Part shown: piece after piece, positions 10,154 to 22,310 of the stretch
How the letters are laid out: each line of letters starts with the position of its first letter
How positions within the stretch are numbered: the stretch's first letter is position 1
Source: Nageia nagi
Taxonomy: Eukaryota > Pinophyta
Length of the DNA stretch: 64,000 nt
Assembly (NCBI GenBank): GCA_050084985.1
Contig: JBITNC010000001.1
Coordinates: 85,002,001 to 85,066,000 of the forward strand
Direction of reading: 5' to 3'
The notes under the pieces: generated by a model
Databases searched by the model: none
Told to the model about the DNA's origin: nothing
Seen by the model: only the letters and a program-made list of their open reading frames with translations
Position numbers and translations under genes: made by a program

Positions 10154-13100
10154 ATGAGGTTTGTCTTGGTTGCACTTTTAAATTATGTTCCTTTTTCTAT
10201 CAAAGTAAAACCAAAAATACAAAGACTATGGTCACATCTTGCCAAGTCAACTTTAGATACTTATTCTACTTCTAAGGTCATGAAGAATGATTTTTATATT
10301 GACATTGAAAAGCTTTTAGCATATTTAGCAAAGAAAGAACAATGTACCATACCTCTTCTTCAATCCTCAGAAAGCCTTGTTAGATCCCATCAAGAGCTAG
10401 AGTATAGTTCTTTCATTCCTTCACCCTCATCATGGGATGAGTTTGACATTGAAAATAATGAGCCCATCATAAAGATTGAAAACTCATTGACACATCTCAT
10501 CAAATTAAAATCTTGTTGTGCATCCCCTTTTGAGACTATTAAACCCAATAAATCCAATTTGCTAAGGGATGAATCGAGTATTAATGCTGAAGGCCTTGAT
10601 GCAACATCCTATGCTAAATCATATGACCTCTTAGAGTTAGATACCTTGATGTCTTCACCCCAACCTTGGGATGAATATGATATTAAAGAAGAGGAGCTTG
10701 ACATGAATCTTGAGGACCTTTCAGAATATTCCTCAGAATTGCAATTTCATTCTCCTCCCCTTCTAAAGGCTACAAGACCTTCTATTGATTCCCATGAATC
10801 TTATGATATTCTTGAGTTCAAGGATGAAACTTGTTCATTCTCATCATACGTAGAAATTGGAGAGCCTAACATAAGAATTAAAAAATCCATAGATTGTATT
10901 ATTGAATCTCAAGAATTTCAATCACAAAGAAATGAAAAATATAAAAATAAAACTTCCAAAGCTAACACACATGAGCTTAGGAATGAACATCCATGTGGGG
11001 AAACAACACATCATGATAATGATACAAAGTGTTATGAGGATGAATGTTGTTTGAACCCATTAAAAATACCTTCAAAATATCAAACTAGCTTGATAAAAAA
11101 TTGGGAATGTGATAAAGAAGATAGCCCTACAACAAATAAATTACTTAGGAATATTTTCTATGATGAAAAAGCTAAGAATATTTTGCAAAGGGAATCCCAT
11201 AAACAACAACAAGCATGTTCTTCTCATGATCAACATGACAAAACCTTCAATGAGTTTGTCGACAAAATGAGACAAGAAGAGACGAGGCAAAAGCATGATG
11301 TAAAAACTTATGCAAACCAAAAGAGTCAAGCTTGGGTGCAATTATCATCACCACTTAATTACCAAGTATGGAGATATCAAAATTCTTACTCTAATCAACA
11401 AAGAGAATTGCCTCTTGAGAGCTTAGATTATCAACCTCAAAGCCCCTCTTCACAAGCTAGGATAACTGACCCCACCTATCAAAAAATACTTCATAGGGCT
11501 ATGTCTTGTATGGAAGATTTTGATAGAATGACCTTGTATTCTGTAAGAACCTCACAAACAACTCCTCAATATAATATCTTAAACAAATTATTCTATGATC
11601 CTTACTCCCGTAAGAAACCCTCATCACAAGAAAAATGTACAAAAGCTTTAGCTAAACAATTCAAGGTAGGAGAGATATCCTCTTTTGCAGAGTTGGAGGT
11701 AAAGAGAAAACACATAGAGATAGATTATGAAGAAACTATAAACTTTAGTAAAAGATATGAATATGTTCAAAGTAAGTTAGAAGAGGAAACTAAACTTAAA
11801 GAAAATAATATAGAACTCAAAGAAAAAAAAAAGCAAGATCTTGACAAACAACGACAAATTTTTGATAAGGTAAAACAAGATAGTTGGTTACTTCATGAGA
11901 AGTCTCAACAAAATAAAGTACAACCATCTACAACTCTTAGAAATCCAATGCAAGGGTATCATTTACCTTCTAATCTTCCATCATTACCATCTTCATTGTT
12001 ATCAAGATTTCTTTCTGATGATGAATCTTATAATTTAGACCTAAAATCAGAAAGAAACATCAATCATAGAAGATACCGAAAACATCCTCAGGATAGTTGG
12101 ATAGATAAAGAATTAGAAGATTTCATGAAGGATTTCATGAATAAAGAAATGAACATATCAAGGTTCAAGAAGTTGACATATGACAATATTTGCAATGAAC
12201 CTATCCATCCAAGTGTCCCTAAGAAGAAATTACCCTACAACTTTGAAATACCTAAGATAATTCCTTTTACAGGAAATAAGGATCCTAAGGAACATTTAAG
12301 GTGGTTTAAGTTTTCAAATTACCTAATTTATAATGATGAGGACTTAATGTTACATTTGTTCCCCATGATGCTTGCAGCCCAAGCCTTGGAATGGTATAAT
12401 AATTTGCCATGACATAGTATTTATTCATTTCCTCAATTGGCAGACTTGTTCTTACAACATTTTAGGATTTATATCTAAGAGGAATCTTCTATTATGGATC
12501 TTGTAGAACTAAAACAATCTTAGAATGAATCAATTATTGACTTTGTTTCACGATGGAGGGATATACTCTATCGCATGCCCTATACCTTACCTTAGGAGGA
12601 GTTAGTTAGATTATTCAGTCAAAACTATTTAAGGCCTATAGCTAGTATATTACAAGTCCAACAATATAATACTCTCGAAGAAGTTATTGCTCACGTAGTT
12701 ATAATTGAGAAGGTCAAGATTAAATATGGTGAAATAAAAATTATGAGAAAAGAAAAATATAACAAAAATGAGTATCGTAATAATCACCATCAAAGGGGTC
12801 ATAGTACAAAAAATTGTCTAGCATTGAGAAATAGAACTCAAAATTCAATCAAAGATAATAACTTGGAAGTTGAAGACCATACTTCTATTTTAGATCAAAA
12901 TTTAAAAAATTATCAAGACTCACTTCCTTCATATCAAGTAAATACAGTATCTATTGTACCTAATTATAGTCAAGTGACACCCACCTGGAATCCAAGTAAT
13001 CAAACTATTATAAGAATAGTTGGAGTTGATACTGGAACTCAAAACATACAAGAAAAACAAATTGATATATCATATAATTAAAAATCCAAAATGCAAGTTC

Positions 13101-13235
13101 CTCCATTGATACATCAGCCTATAATTTCTTTTTATGACCATGAGAGACAACCAAACAAGGGACCTCAAGGGTTAGATCCACCTCTCCATGTCTTCGGTAA
13201 AGTAAATGGTAAAATTGTTAAGAGGATATTAATAG
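10154..13235 (+). pseudogene. Element B Gag and start of protease (one frame, interrupted)
   Basis: The ATG at 10154 opens 752 codons without a stop, and the same frame continues to 13327 through a few stops (TGA at 12410, TAA near 12476, TAG near 12521 and 12593, TAA at 13079). The N-terminal 550 residues are acidic and low in complexity, with a charged likely coiled coil at about residues 510-590 (KLEEETKLKENNIELKEKKK). The Gag core spans about 12230-12720: IPFTGNKDPKEHLRWF, then MMLAAQALEWYNNLP, then DFVSRWRDILYRMPY. A zinc knuckle remnant NHHQRGHSTKNC follows at about 12785. Gag would form the virus-like particle. The start is chosen because it follows the repeat-rich leader and opens the longest frame; residues before the core are unlike other Gag proteins I know. 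Confidence 0.85.
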
Positions 13236-13538
13236 ATGAAGGGTCAGATGTCTACATCAGCATATCACAAATTGAATCTTCTTTTCTCTCATATTTCTTT
13301 ACCATCATTACAAATAAAAGCATTTAATAATGCCTTATCTTCAACAATAGGGTTAATAGTGTTACCCATCACCATCGGATGTAAGATGATACAAACATCA
13401 TTATATATCATTGAAGGAAACATTGAACAATATAATATTCTTTTAGGTAGACCATGGATTCAAGAAATGGAATGTGTCCCATCTACATTTCATGGTTGTC
13501 TAAAATACATTCATGAGGGAGTACTCTATTGTGTATGA
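13091..13538 (+). pseudogene. Element B aspartic protease, frameshifted
   Basis: The frame of Gag continues with HVFGKVNGKIVKRILIDEGSD (active-site region, IDEGSD in place of a D-S/T-G motif) at about 13185-13250. The rest of the domain is in another frame (13236-13538): SLPSLQIKAFNN, then GLIVLPITIG, then QYNILLGRPWIQ and VPSTFHGCLKYI. The NILLGRPW and PST.H.CLKY signatures are typical of Tat/Ogre-type proteases. A one- or two-base indel near 13250 splits the domain, so it is inactive. No polymerase follows. Confidence 0.82.
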
Positions 13539-13598
13539 AGAGATGAAAATCCATACTCACATTATAATATTACAAAATCATCGAAAACGAAACCTCCT

Positions 13599-14051
13599 AT
13601 GCAAAATTCAAAGGGAAGAACATCATCCACCTTTGCTAGGCAAGGGCATAATCATAAAGATATGAGATGGAAATTAAAATCCAAAGATGATTACAATGAT
13701 GGAATGCAATCGTCAAAACAACTTAAGAGGGTGGTAGATCATATAATGAAAGAAAACCTAAAGCGTAAGTCAATAAAATACGATAAGTATGGACATTAGG
13801 TTTATCATCATCAATTGGGGCATGATACTAAACATTGCCACCAATTAAATCATGCCCTTCATGATTTGATGGATGATAGACGATTTGAAATAGATATACC
13901 TTTATTGATAGATAACAATTTACATCATCTACAAAATACATACATACATTCCACACAATTAAACAATGATGAATTGTGTTATTTGCATAAGGATATTCAA
14001 TGTCCTTCACATCGTTCACATTGGGGCAGTCGTCCCCCATCTTACTTTTGA
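13599..14051 (+). pseudogene. Element B zinc-knuckle extension after the protease
   Basis: A frame with one stop (TAG at 13797) reads VVDHIMKENLKRKSIKYDKYGH, then YHHQLGHDTKHCHQLNHAL and DLMDDRRFEI. GHDTKHC with the preceding aromatic residues is like the Cys-His zinc knuckle of Tat-type Gag proteins; the first cysteines are lost or replaced by Tyr. It resembles the earlier NHHQRGHSTKNC block at about 12785, so the zinc-knuckle module appears on both sides of the protease. The end carries two related HRSHWGS.PPS units at 14010-14097. The function of this second module is unknown. Confidence 0.6.
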
Positions 14052-14709
14052 TCTCCTCATGTTCTACATAGATCACATTGGGGTAGTTGCCCTCCATCAT
14101 TAAAAAAAAAAAAAATCATCAAAACTTAATTTAGAAATCACCCAAACATCAAAATATGATTAAAAACTAAAATGATCATATCTGATTTTGAAACAGGTTA
14201 TAGTATGTTTATTGCATTTCCATGTCTTCCCCTTTTTCCACCTCATATTCATCCCCCATTATGTTGGAATATTTGAGTATTAGATTATATTATAACAATT
14301 CATCAAGGCATATATACTATACATCATCCATGATCACTTCCATACCATTATACAAATATGTTTAATACTTATTATAAAAGAAATAGTTTATGAAATTAAT
14401 ATTCTTATTGACTTTACCAACCTTCATCATGAAATTTTTGAAATTTTGGATGATAAACAAACATGATTAGGATACACTTAAGGTTATTATAGACTCATAC
14501 ACATCTTCACATTTAAATAATCTTAATACAGTCAAGAATGATGTGTTACAAGAGCATGATTTTGAGCGAAAGTATTACATGTTCATCCTATTATTCGCTT
14601 CATCTTGAACCCAAGAACCATTTGATAGTTTTATAAAAAAAAAAAAAGTGAAAAGAGTTGACAAAAAAAAATTACTACATCATATCAATGATTCTTGGGT
14701 GATTACAAT

Positions 14710-14815
14710 ATCCTCTACCGGAGCTATGGATGCCTGACTGGCAGTAGAGCAAGTTTGTAGTAGGATCGAGGGGTTAATCTTCATCGGGGCTATGGATGCC
14801 TATCTGGCAATGGGG
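14710..14815 (+). repeat. Two-copy short repeat in element B
   Basis: GAGCTATGGATGCCTGACTGGCA recurs as GGGCTATGGATGCCTATCTGGCA about 67 bases downstream, each followed by GTAGAGCA or ATGGGGCA. It looks like an old tandem pair. Confidence 0.6.
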
Positions 14816-15353
14816 CATACCTTACGGGTGGTGACATGTCCATATTGGTTAGCGACCTTCTTTCCTATGGACCTTTGTACATTTCATATGGATGAACTAG
14901 CCTATATATTTTATGCTTTTGTGACATTTAGTTTAAGATTGTCTAGAGATGGAAATAAATATCATTGCACACACATGAGTCTATGATAATTTTGAGAACA
15001 TCATGACTTTGTTTTTTATCATCTAAAGAAGAAAAAAATCTAATGGTGATTGGTTAATATGGTCAACTTGAATATTATGATCATTACATTTCTTCATCAT
15101 CCCATGCCTCCATCCCATAATATTTATTATTACATAGTAATTAATATTACACTTATATTTATCAATGCCTTGATGAGTTGATTATTTTATCTCTCTAAAT
15201 ACTCAATACATCCTATGTCCATTCATTTGTTATACTATTTTCATATTAACATCCACCATCACCCCATACACATTATACTATACCAACTTTCATATTTTAT
15301 TATCCAACATCCATATATTTCCTAATACATCTTTATCGATTATTAAATTGGAG

Positions 15354-15720
15354 GTGCTTCCATATTATTTGAGAAAAGAAGTGAGTAATTTCTCTCCCCA
15401 TTAATATGGGAGTCAACATTGTTGTTGTTAAAACCTTTTGCTTCTATTCTTATCTACAAGTTTAAGCAAGAAACTACCCTTAGTAGATTGATGAAAGTCA
15501 ACCCTAGAACATTGTTAAATTTTATAGCTTCCATTATTCTTTGGGATCGAGAATAAGAAATTATTCTCCCCATTGAATTGGAAGTCAATGTTCTTTTCCT
15601 ATCATATCCCATCCATTTCAACCCCTTAGAACATCGTTAAAAAGCTTCCATCATTCCTTGGGATTGAGAGTAAGAAATTGCTCTTCCCTTTGAATTGGAA
15701 GTTGATTTTCTTCTCCCCTT
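15354..15720 (+). repeat. Three-copy diverged repeat in element B
   Basis: Units begin at about 15354, 15524 and 15640 with GCTTCCAT, then TTGGGAT.GAGA.TAAGAAATT and TTGAATTGGAAGT. The first copy is the most diverged. No ORF is conserved across the copies. Confidence 0.6.
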
Positions 15721-16189
15721 TCCATTCATTATCATCTACCCATAAATTGAATGTGTGCTACATCTTGTTCCATATCCTTTGTACATGTTATCATAAAATA
15801 GAAAGTATTAGTAGCCAAGTTTGATAAATGATGCAATCTAATACTGCAATTTTTCAAATCATTTTCCATAAATTTGAAAATATTTAATAATATCAAAATC
15901 AACATCGATGATTGAAATAAAAATAAAACTAATAAAATAATCAAAGTACTTATTCGAACTTAGAGATACACCATCAATGTGTAGCACATCAAAGTACGTT
16001 CATGATTAAAGTTTAAAATCATGCTTTTAAATTTCTCAAGAATGAATAACAAAATACATAATATATATCGTCTACCATTATGTTGATCTTTGTAGCAAAC
16101 TTGATTTTGTATCACCATCTCGATAAACGAAGTAGAATTCATTTGTCTTGTTTTCAAGTCTTGTTCAACAAAAAACCTCAACAATGGAA

Positions 16190-18640
16190 AAACATGTTTT
16201 TAATGATTTTTGCAAGAAATGACAATGAAACCCATTATGCTGGGGCAAATAGTGAAATTATCAAACATTAAAATGTTATATACTTTGAAAAGACTCCATG
16301 TCACATACATGCTAATGGCATAGAGCCTATGGAATAAAGTGTTCCATGAAATAGCATATGTAGGCAAGCATGAGTACCTAGTAAGGTGTATAGCTTGTTT
16401 TCAAAATACTTTGATTGCAAAAATTCAAAAAGTTTATATTTGATCATAATTTGGGGCAACTATGATTGTCCATGACCAAAAGCAAATCATTTGCCTCTAC
16501 CATCAACCAATAAAATCAAGATTTAAAATATTCGTACATAAGTTGATAAACTCAAGTGTACGAGTCTTGAATTAGCCACTTACCAACCTCAAGTATATTA
16601 TCATCTGCTTATGAGTCTAGTGGTATTTGTATAAGTCTACAATGATAACATATTAGTTAGTTTGTATCTTCTAAGGATACATGACTATGTTTGCTCACCA
16701 CATCATGTATCGCATAGGCATTTACATTTATGAAAAAATCATATGTGATTACACACAAGTGTCAACCATTCGTCATATTCATACATCACATATATGTACT
16801 CATGGGAATAAGTCAAAACATGAAGAAGATAACCAAATAAACATGCAAACTCAATCATAAATAATTTCATCATGAATCCTTGATAGGACAAGCACCATTT
16901 ATTATTTATGATCTTACAATGAATCAGGAACTCACTAGTATAAATCATATGTCATGTTATGCATGTTTAGTCACCACTTATTGTTATACGTATTCAAGAA
17001 ACCCTAGTCATTGAAAAACATGATTCCAATGATTTTCGTAAAACACATTCTTCTAGAATAATAACATAATAATCAAAATTCAAATTAGTGCACACAAAGG
17101 GGACTTCATGTCATATACTTGAATCGGCTCCATACATTTCCTCGGGGTAAACACAAGACACCCATGTAATGATATATGGAAATAAGCCTTTAGTACCTAT
17201 TTGGTGTAAACCAATGTGTGTTCAAAATACTTCAATCGTAAAGCTCAAGAAATCATATTTGGATAATTGGGGTAAATACAATTTCCCATGACCTAAAATC
17301 AAACCTTATGTTCACCCATAAATGATTGAAACAATAAGGTTAGAATCATTCGTACATTCATCTTATTTGTTCACTAGCTAATATATATTAGTTTTTTGAA
17401 CAGTCTATCATCATCATCACTGACATCATTAGTCAGTTCAAAAGGGGTCATAATGCTAAGATCAACACCACAATCAAAGTAAGCCCACGATCACATAGCA
17501 ATATCATGGCTACATCTCTCTTAAAATGTACCCAAAACATTGTTAATTACAAAATCAAAAGTTATATGTCTACTCATGGTTAAGATAATTAGGATTGCCT
17601 ATAACCTAAAATAAGATATTTATGCTCAATATGATTCTAAAAAGACTTATGCAAAAGATCATCATGAAACCCATTCTGCTGGGTCAAAAGCAGAGAAAAA
17701 TGAAAAATGACTTGTATATACAAAACAAGCTTCCTATCACATACTCGCTTCGGCATGTGGAGACAAACTAGAGTCTTGTCACACAACTACCATAAACAGC
17801 ACATAATATGGAGATAAACATAAGTGAAGTTTTGATATACAACATCACTATCTTAAACTTGTATATACAAAACAAGCTTCCTATCACATACTCGCTTCGG
17901 CATGCATAGACAAACTAGAGTCTTGTCATGCAACTACCATAAACAGCACACAGTATAGAGATAAACATAAGTGAAGTTTTGATATACAACATCACTACCT
18001 CAAAATTGTATACATCAAATAAGCTTACCATCACATACTCGCTTTGGTATGTAGAGACAAACTATAGTCTTGTCATGCAACTAACATAAATAGCACATAG
18101 TATGGAGATTGACACAAGTGTAGTTTTGATGTATTACAATATCATTTTCAAAATGTATCAATTGCAAAAGTTAAAAAATCATATTTAGCCATGGCAAGGG
18201 CTATCCTCATGACAACACCGGATGATGAAATATGTATAAATAATAAGTTTTGATTTAGAGAAGCTATAATTATATCCTACCAAAAGATCTTAAGCTTTAT
18301 TAAAAAAAAGATTTTAATGATATTTCTTAAAAATATCGTTAACATTTACAAATATCAAAGAAGATAAAATGTGATGTATCATTGTTACAGGAGGTCATCT
18401 TGAAACCTCGTTGTTAGGACAAAGGACAACACCATCAAACTCATATACTAAAGAGGACTTATACGATACATGTGCACTTAGACATGCAAAATGACGTAAT
18501 AGAAATGTCATGCAACTGTCACACAAGCTCAACACATTGTCATACCGAAAATAGTCACTTCTGAAGTATATTCAAATTTGTTTTCAAAACTACATCAAAT
18601 GTAAAATGAAAACACATTTTATCATAATTTGATCAAAATT
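16190..18640 (+). repeat. Higher-order diverged repeats (several hundred bp) in element B
   Basis: Blocks recur with the same order of landmarks: CAATGAAACCCATTATGCTGG or a variant, then a GACTCCATGTCACATAC-like line, then TTCAAAATAC.T.GATTG.AAA, then AAATCATATTTG. Blocks start near 16200, 16990, 17640 and 18380 and differ strongly from one another. Repeats in the 3' untranslated region are known in Tat/Ogre-type elements. Copy borders are approximate. Confidence 0.5.
17710..18153 (+). repeat. 147-148 bp tandem repeat, three copies, in element B
   Basis: Copies start at 17710, 17857 and 18005. The first two are near identical (both begin ACTTGTATATACAAAAC and carry CATACTCGCTTCGGCATG). The third is more diverged. 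Each copy has GTCTTGTCA.GCAACTA and AAGTTTTGATATACAACATC or a variant. The array lies inside one block of the longer repeat, so it arose later. Confidence 0.85.
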
Positions 18641-18732
18641 TTGATTCATTTAAGAAATTGAGTCAAAACTTGTATCATAAAAAAGTAAAAATGAATAATC
18701 AAGCGACAAAGCTTCTCATTCTATATTTTTGA

Positions 18733-18762
18733 AATTATCAACCGCATTTTCGGTTGATAATT
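18733..18762 (+). other. Perfect stem-loop next to the element B polypurine tract
   Basis: AATTATCAACCG (18733-18744) and CGGTTGATAATT (18751-18762) are exact reverse complements around a six-base loop. The hairpin ends 1 base before the polypurine tract. Such a perfect 12-bp stem in an otherwise decayed region suggests it mattered for the RNA or for plus-strand priming; that role is an inference. Confidence 0.7.
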
Positions 18763-18763
18763 C

Positions 18764-18777
18764 AAAAAGGGGCAAAA
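18764..18777 (+). other. Element B polypurine tract
   Basis: AAAAAGGGGCAAAA directly precedes the TG of the right LTR. This is the expected primer site for plus-strand DNA synthesis. Confidence 0.85.
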
Positions 18778-19629
18778 TGTAGATACCTAAAAATGTCCCC
18801 TTGTTAACTAGTAAACATTGGAATAATCATAACTCTTTATACAAGCCTCAAACAAGCTTGAAAACTCCATTATTGGATAGCTCTCATCGAGTACATGCAA
18901 AGCGAGTGGTCACATGACCCCTTTTTGATATAAATCGACTATTTGGTGATCATTTTAATATTGTTTAAAAATTGTTAACCAATCGTCAGTGACCCAAAAC
19001 AAATGCTGGCATTTTGAGCTAGTTGCCGGCATCCGTATTCCAGTCGTTGGTGACTCTATAACAGCCAAATAGAAGCCAAAATAGTGAGAGAAAGTTGAAA
19101 CATTTCAAGTTTCCAAGATGAGGTGGTGGATATAGGGGGTCAGTTACGACCTACGGTGGCTGTTCACTTCTTCTTACCAGCCTTTTGAACATCTCACCCA
19201 AAATCTATAAATACAAGCTAATACAAAGCAAATTAGAGAGAATCTTGCCCAATTTTTAGAGTAGGGTAATGCTACCAAAATCTTGTGAGCTCATACCTTT
19301 TATTATTTTATGCTAGTTTCAATTTAATATATGTCATACATAGATGCTTTGATGTTATAGTCTTTTGCATGTGTGTAGGATTTACAGGTTGTTCATATCA
19401 AGGAGAGAAGCAAGCAAATCAAAAACAATGAAGATCTAATACCTTCATTTTGGCAAATGGCACTTGTAAAAGTCTCTTTTAAGGGAAAATTGTAGTTTGA
19501 GCTAAAAATCAATATCAATTCATAATTATAGCATTTCTATCTATTTTGTATAATTTGAGGTTCAGTGAAGATTTAAGAATAATTGCATTTTATGTTATTC
19601 TACATTCCAGCTCTATTTTCACTGCAATA
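18778..19629 (+). repeat. Element B right (3') LTR
   Basis: It begins TGTAGATACC and ends CTGCAATA, where the final CA has become TA by a transition. It pairs with 7911-8759 along its length. A TATA box lies at 19206-19213. It is followed at once by the second CTAAG. Confidence 0.95.
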
Positions 19630-19935
19630 CTAAGAAATAAATCTTAGATCTTAAATAATTAAATGACCTCACTTAGGAGATAATTACAAGATTCTTGGAT
19701 GTTGAAAGGCTAGAATGTGCACTAATAGGGTTTAGAGTAGATATAGTCATGATACAAGCCTCCCCTCTTTTGTCACAAGTTGATCATCAAGACCTCAAGG
19801 AGCTAAACAAAAAGTAACCTTTCCTCCCTATAGAAATTGTGCCCCCATTAGATATGCCCAATAAAGCATCATTTGAACCAATTATTAGGAGCAACAAATA
19901 GAGGGTTATGTTCTCCAAGAAGTAGAGACCCTAAG
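19630..19935 (+). pseudogene. Element A post-integrase ORF, last part
   Basis: After the second CTAAG (19630-19634) the frame seen before 7911 goes on: ILDLK, LNDLT, then an open run containing RFLDVERLECALIGFRVDIV and SPLLSQVDHQDLKELNKK up to about 19815, followed by FLPIEIVPPLDMPNKASFEP. Interruptions are again TAG or TAA. The frame fades at about 19935, the likely end of the protein. This rejoining shows that B landed inside a coding stretch. Confidence 0.7.
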
Positions 19936-20130
19936 AAATAGAGACCTTAAGAGTCATCATAATATGTTAACAATCAAAAAGGCCAAGAATTATATATATA
20001 TATATATAAGACTCATATCTAGGTAGTATTATATTATGTATGGGAAGTGAAAGTCTAAGGAAAACTCTAGGAGTTATTATAAATATAGTGTCCAAGAGTT
20101 ATTGTAAATATAGTATTCAAGATTTGTTGA
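19936..20130. other. Short gene-free stretch with a TA microsatellite
   Basis: A run of TA dinucleotides covers 19991-20008. No ORF or LTR end was found here. An AAAAAGGCCAAGAA purine-rich stretch at about 19976 could be the polypurine tract of A, but no LTR follows. Confidence 0.5.
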
Positions 20131-22310
20131 AAATATAATCCCATGTTATGTACAAATACTTAGCAAAAGATGCCCAGAAGTAAACATCATCTACCGATTT
20201 TCAACAGTGATGTCATCATTTTTATGAAAAATTAGTAGGTCCTAGAATAAGTAATGGCGAATGATATTTCATGAAGATACCAAATAAATCCTATCAATTT
20301 TAAGTGATGATGTTAGAAATTTTGGTTAAAATCAATGGGTACTAACAAGAGTGAAATCATTAGTAAATCTCAATGAATAGAAATAGAACCTATCAGACTA
20401 AGAAAGTAATGTTGGGTAAGAAGTAACACCTGGGTCCACTTTATCTTATGTTTTTTATGCTTGGGGCCCTGTTAATGTATCAAATTCAACATATTTCCAC
20501 ATAACAATTGTAGTTTCTTTTCTAACTAAGTTGATATATTGTTCATGGCCCCCATTACTCTATTCAATCAGAACTACTATAGATCATCAATGGTTATAGA
20601 GAAGTAGATAACTATGGATAGAACATAATGCCAATTCACACCTATATAATTGCAAATGAGCACATTTTCAATTAGATACAAAAATAGAAGGTAGCATATT
20701 CAATCAACCATAGAGCCAAAATAGAGCAATCAATGACATGTCAATAAGATTGCAGCTCAATGGATACAACTAGTCAAAAATTGCAAATTTCTAGATGGTC
20801 ATGCTGTTGGTACTTATTCATTGTGTTATCTAACATAGTTTTAATATTTATTATAAATAGTTTTTTTAGTATCATCAACTAATATGAATCATTATGTGTA
20901 TTTATGGTAGACAACCACCCAGGTGAATGTATAAATGGTGGACTATTATAACTCAAATAGGTTGACTATTCTTGCAAATTTACCTAGGTTTGTAATTGCT
21001 TTCATATATGATAATGCAAATAGATAATGCTTTTCCCTTTTGCAATAAGTGGCTATTTATTACTTTTGTGAATGTTATGTATTGGATGTTGTCTTAAGTT
21101 ATGGTTGTGTATTGTTATTGCGAAACCCCAAGGGTAAAATAGATTACTATTCTTATTCTTTGGCTATGGATTACTACTTGTGCTATAATGCCTAAGTTGT
21201 ATAGTTCTTAATTAAGTTTTAGTTTAATGTGTTCATCTCTTTCCTATAACTCTCTACCTTTTTATCTCTTTTTTGTAACTTTAAACCTTTACAATAGATA
21301 GGAACCGATTTATAATCTAGAGATTAAGTAGAAAACCAACACGAGCGCATTCCCACCACCTTCTACTCCTTCAAGGAACCTATTATTGTAGGCAATGGAT
21401 AAATCAAATAGACCAAACCATTTGAGATTACATTATACCAATCAACACAACTTTGCTAAAAATTTTGACCTTTTAGACTTCTAACAATCCACTATTTATA
21501 AAGTTTTATATACAATGGGTGGTTGTCCACTATTAAAGACTACAACTACCTATTTGACTAGGAATAATAGAAACTTAAATATTTACAACATGTATAGGAT
21601 AATCTATAACTATAACTAATTATACAACATGGTCTTGACTTAGCACTGATGATTGGGAATCTATAGACCTTCATTCTCTATGCCAATCCAATTGTAATCC
21701 ATCACTTTTATCTTTTACCATTGTGAATCTATAATTGATTCTGCATTTATGAGGTTTGGTCATTTATTTTGATAAGTAAAATAAATTTGTCTTGATAATT
21801 GATGATCACCTAACTCTCTACAACCATTAAATATTTATGCTAAGTAGCTCAGGGTTATGATCACTATATAGGTGAGGGAAGATATACCATTCTAGCCTGA
21901 GAGTGAACTACTACTTCCACATGGAAATAAGTTGCATTTGACACATTGGTAGAGTCTTGAGGGTCATACATTCTTGATTGAGTGGATATAGTGTTCACCT
22001 TCTGTTACTATGTTTTCTTATCCTTGTTGGGTATTATTATGCATCAATAGGGTTTGTTGAATACATGTGAAACTTATCACCCTCCAATTCCTCTTGAAAA
22101 GTATGACATTATCACTTAAAATTGGTAGGATCTATTAAATATAGAGTTGTGAACATTCCTTGCCCCGATGAATCATCAAGATCACTTGCTAACTAAGTCA
22201 TCTAGATCCCACTAATTTCCATCGAAAAGTATGACATCACCATTGGATTTTCATAGTCCCTACTTTACTTGACTCTTGTGATAAAATTTCTTACTACATA
22301 ACTTAACTTA
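20130..22310. repeat. Long imperfect palindrome (foldback) of about 2.2 kb
   Basis: The left half matches the reverse complement of the right half around a centre near 21215. Pairs I aligned: 20200-20260 with 22205-22255, 20285-20320 with 22098-22135, 20478-20510 with 21925-21960, 20560-20600 with about 21830-21870, and 20905-20950 with 21490-21535. All have the same midpoint within about 20 bases. Identity is roughly 70-75%. No transposase ORF lies inside. It could be a long-inverted-repeat (foldback) DNA transposon, or an inverted duplication. Ends and target duplication were not resolved. Confidence 0.72.

Larger units (their letters stand above)
14100..18732 (+). other. Element B long 3' region: no polymerase, diverged repeats
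   Basis: About 4.6 kb with only short random ORFs. I looked for RT, RNase H and integrase motifs in all frames and saw none. The sequence is instead built of repeats listed separately: a GCTATGGATGCCT unit near 14720 and 14787, a 120-170 bp unit at 15354-15720, units of several hundred bp from about 16190 to 18640, and a 148-bp triplicate at 17710-18153. Short poly-A runs mark 14101-14113 and about 14634-14646. Confidence 0.7.
7911..19629 (+). mobile_element. Element B: complete-ended Ty3/gypsy-like retrotransposon without polymerase (11.7 kb)
   Basis: Two LTRs of 849 and 852 bp, a matching target duplication, a primer-binding-site-like motif directly after the left LTR and a polypurine tract directly before the right LTR define an intact insertion. 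The interior has a Gag-protease frame (10154 to about 13540), a zinc-knuckle extension to about 14051, and then 4.7 kb with no polymerase. No RT, RNase H or integrase motif was found on either strand, so B must have been moved by proteins of another element; it fits the class of large retrotransposon derivatives. The protease signature (NILLGRPWIQ, VPSTFHGCLKY) is of the Tat/Ogre type. By eye about 47 differences separate the LTRs (5-6%), nearly all transitions, so it is younger than A. Confidence 0.93.

Noticed and set aside
13828-14100. 90-codon minus-strand ORF
   Set aside because: It is the shadow of the zinc-knuckle frame of element B on the other strand.
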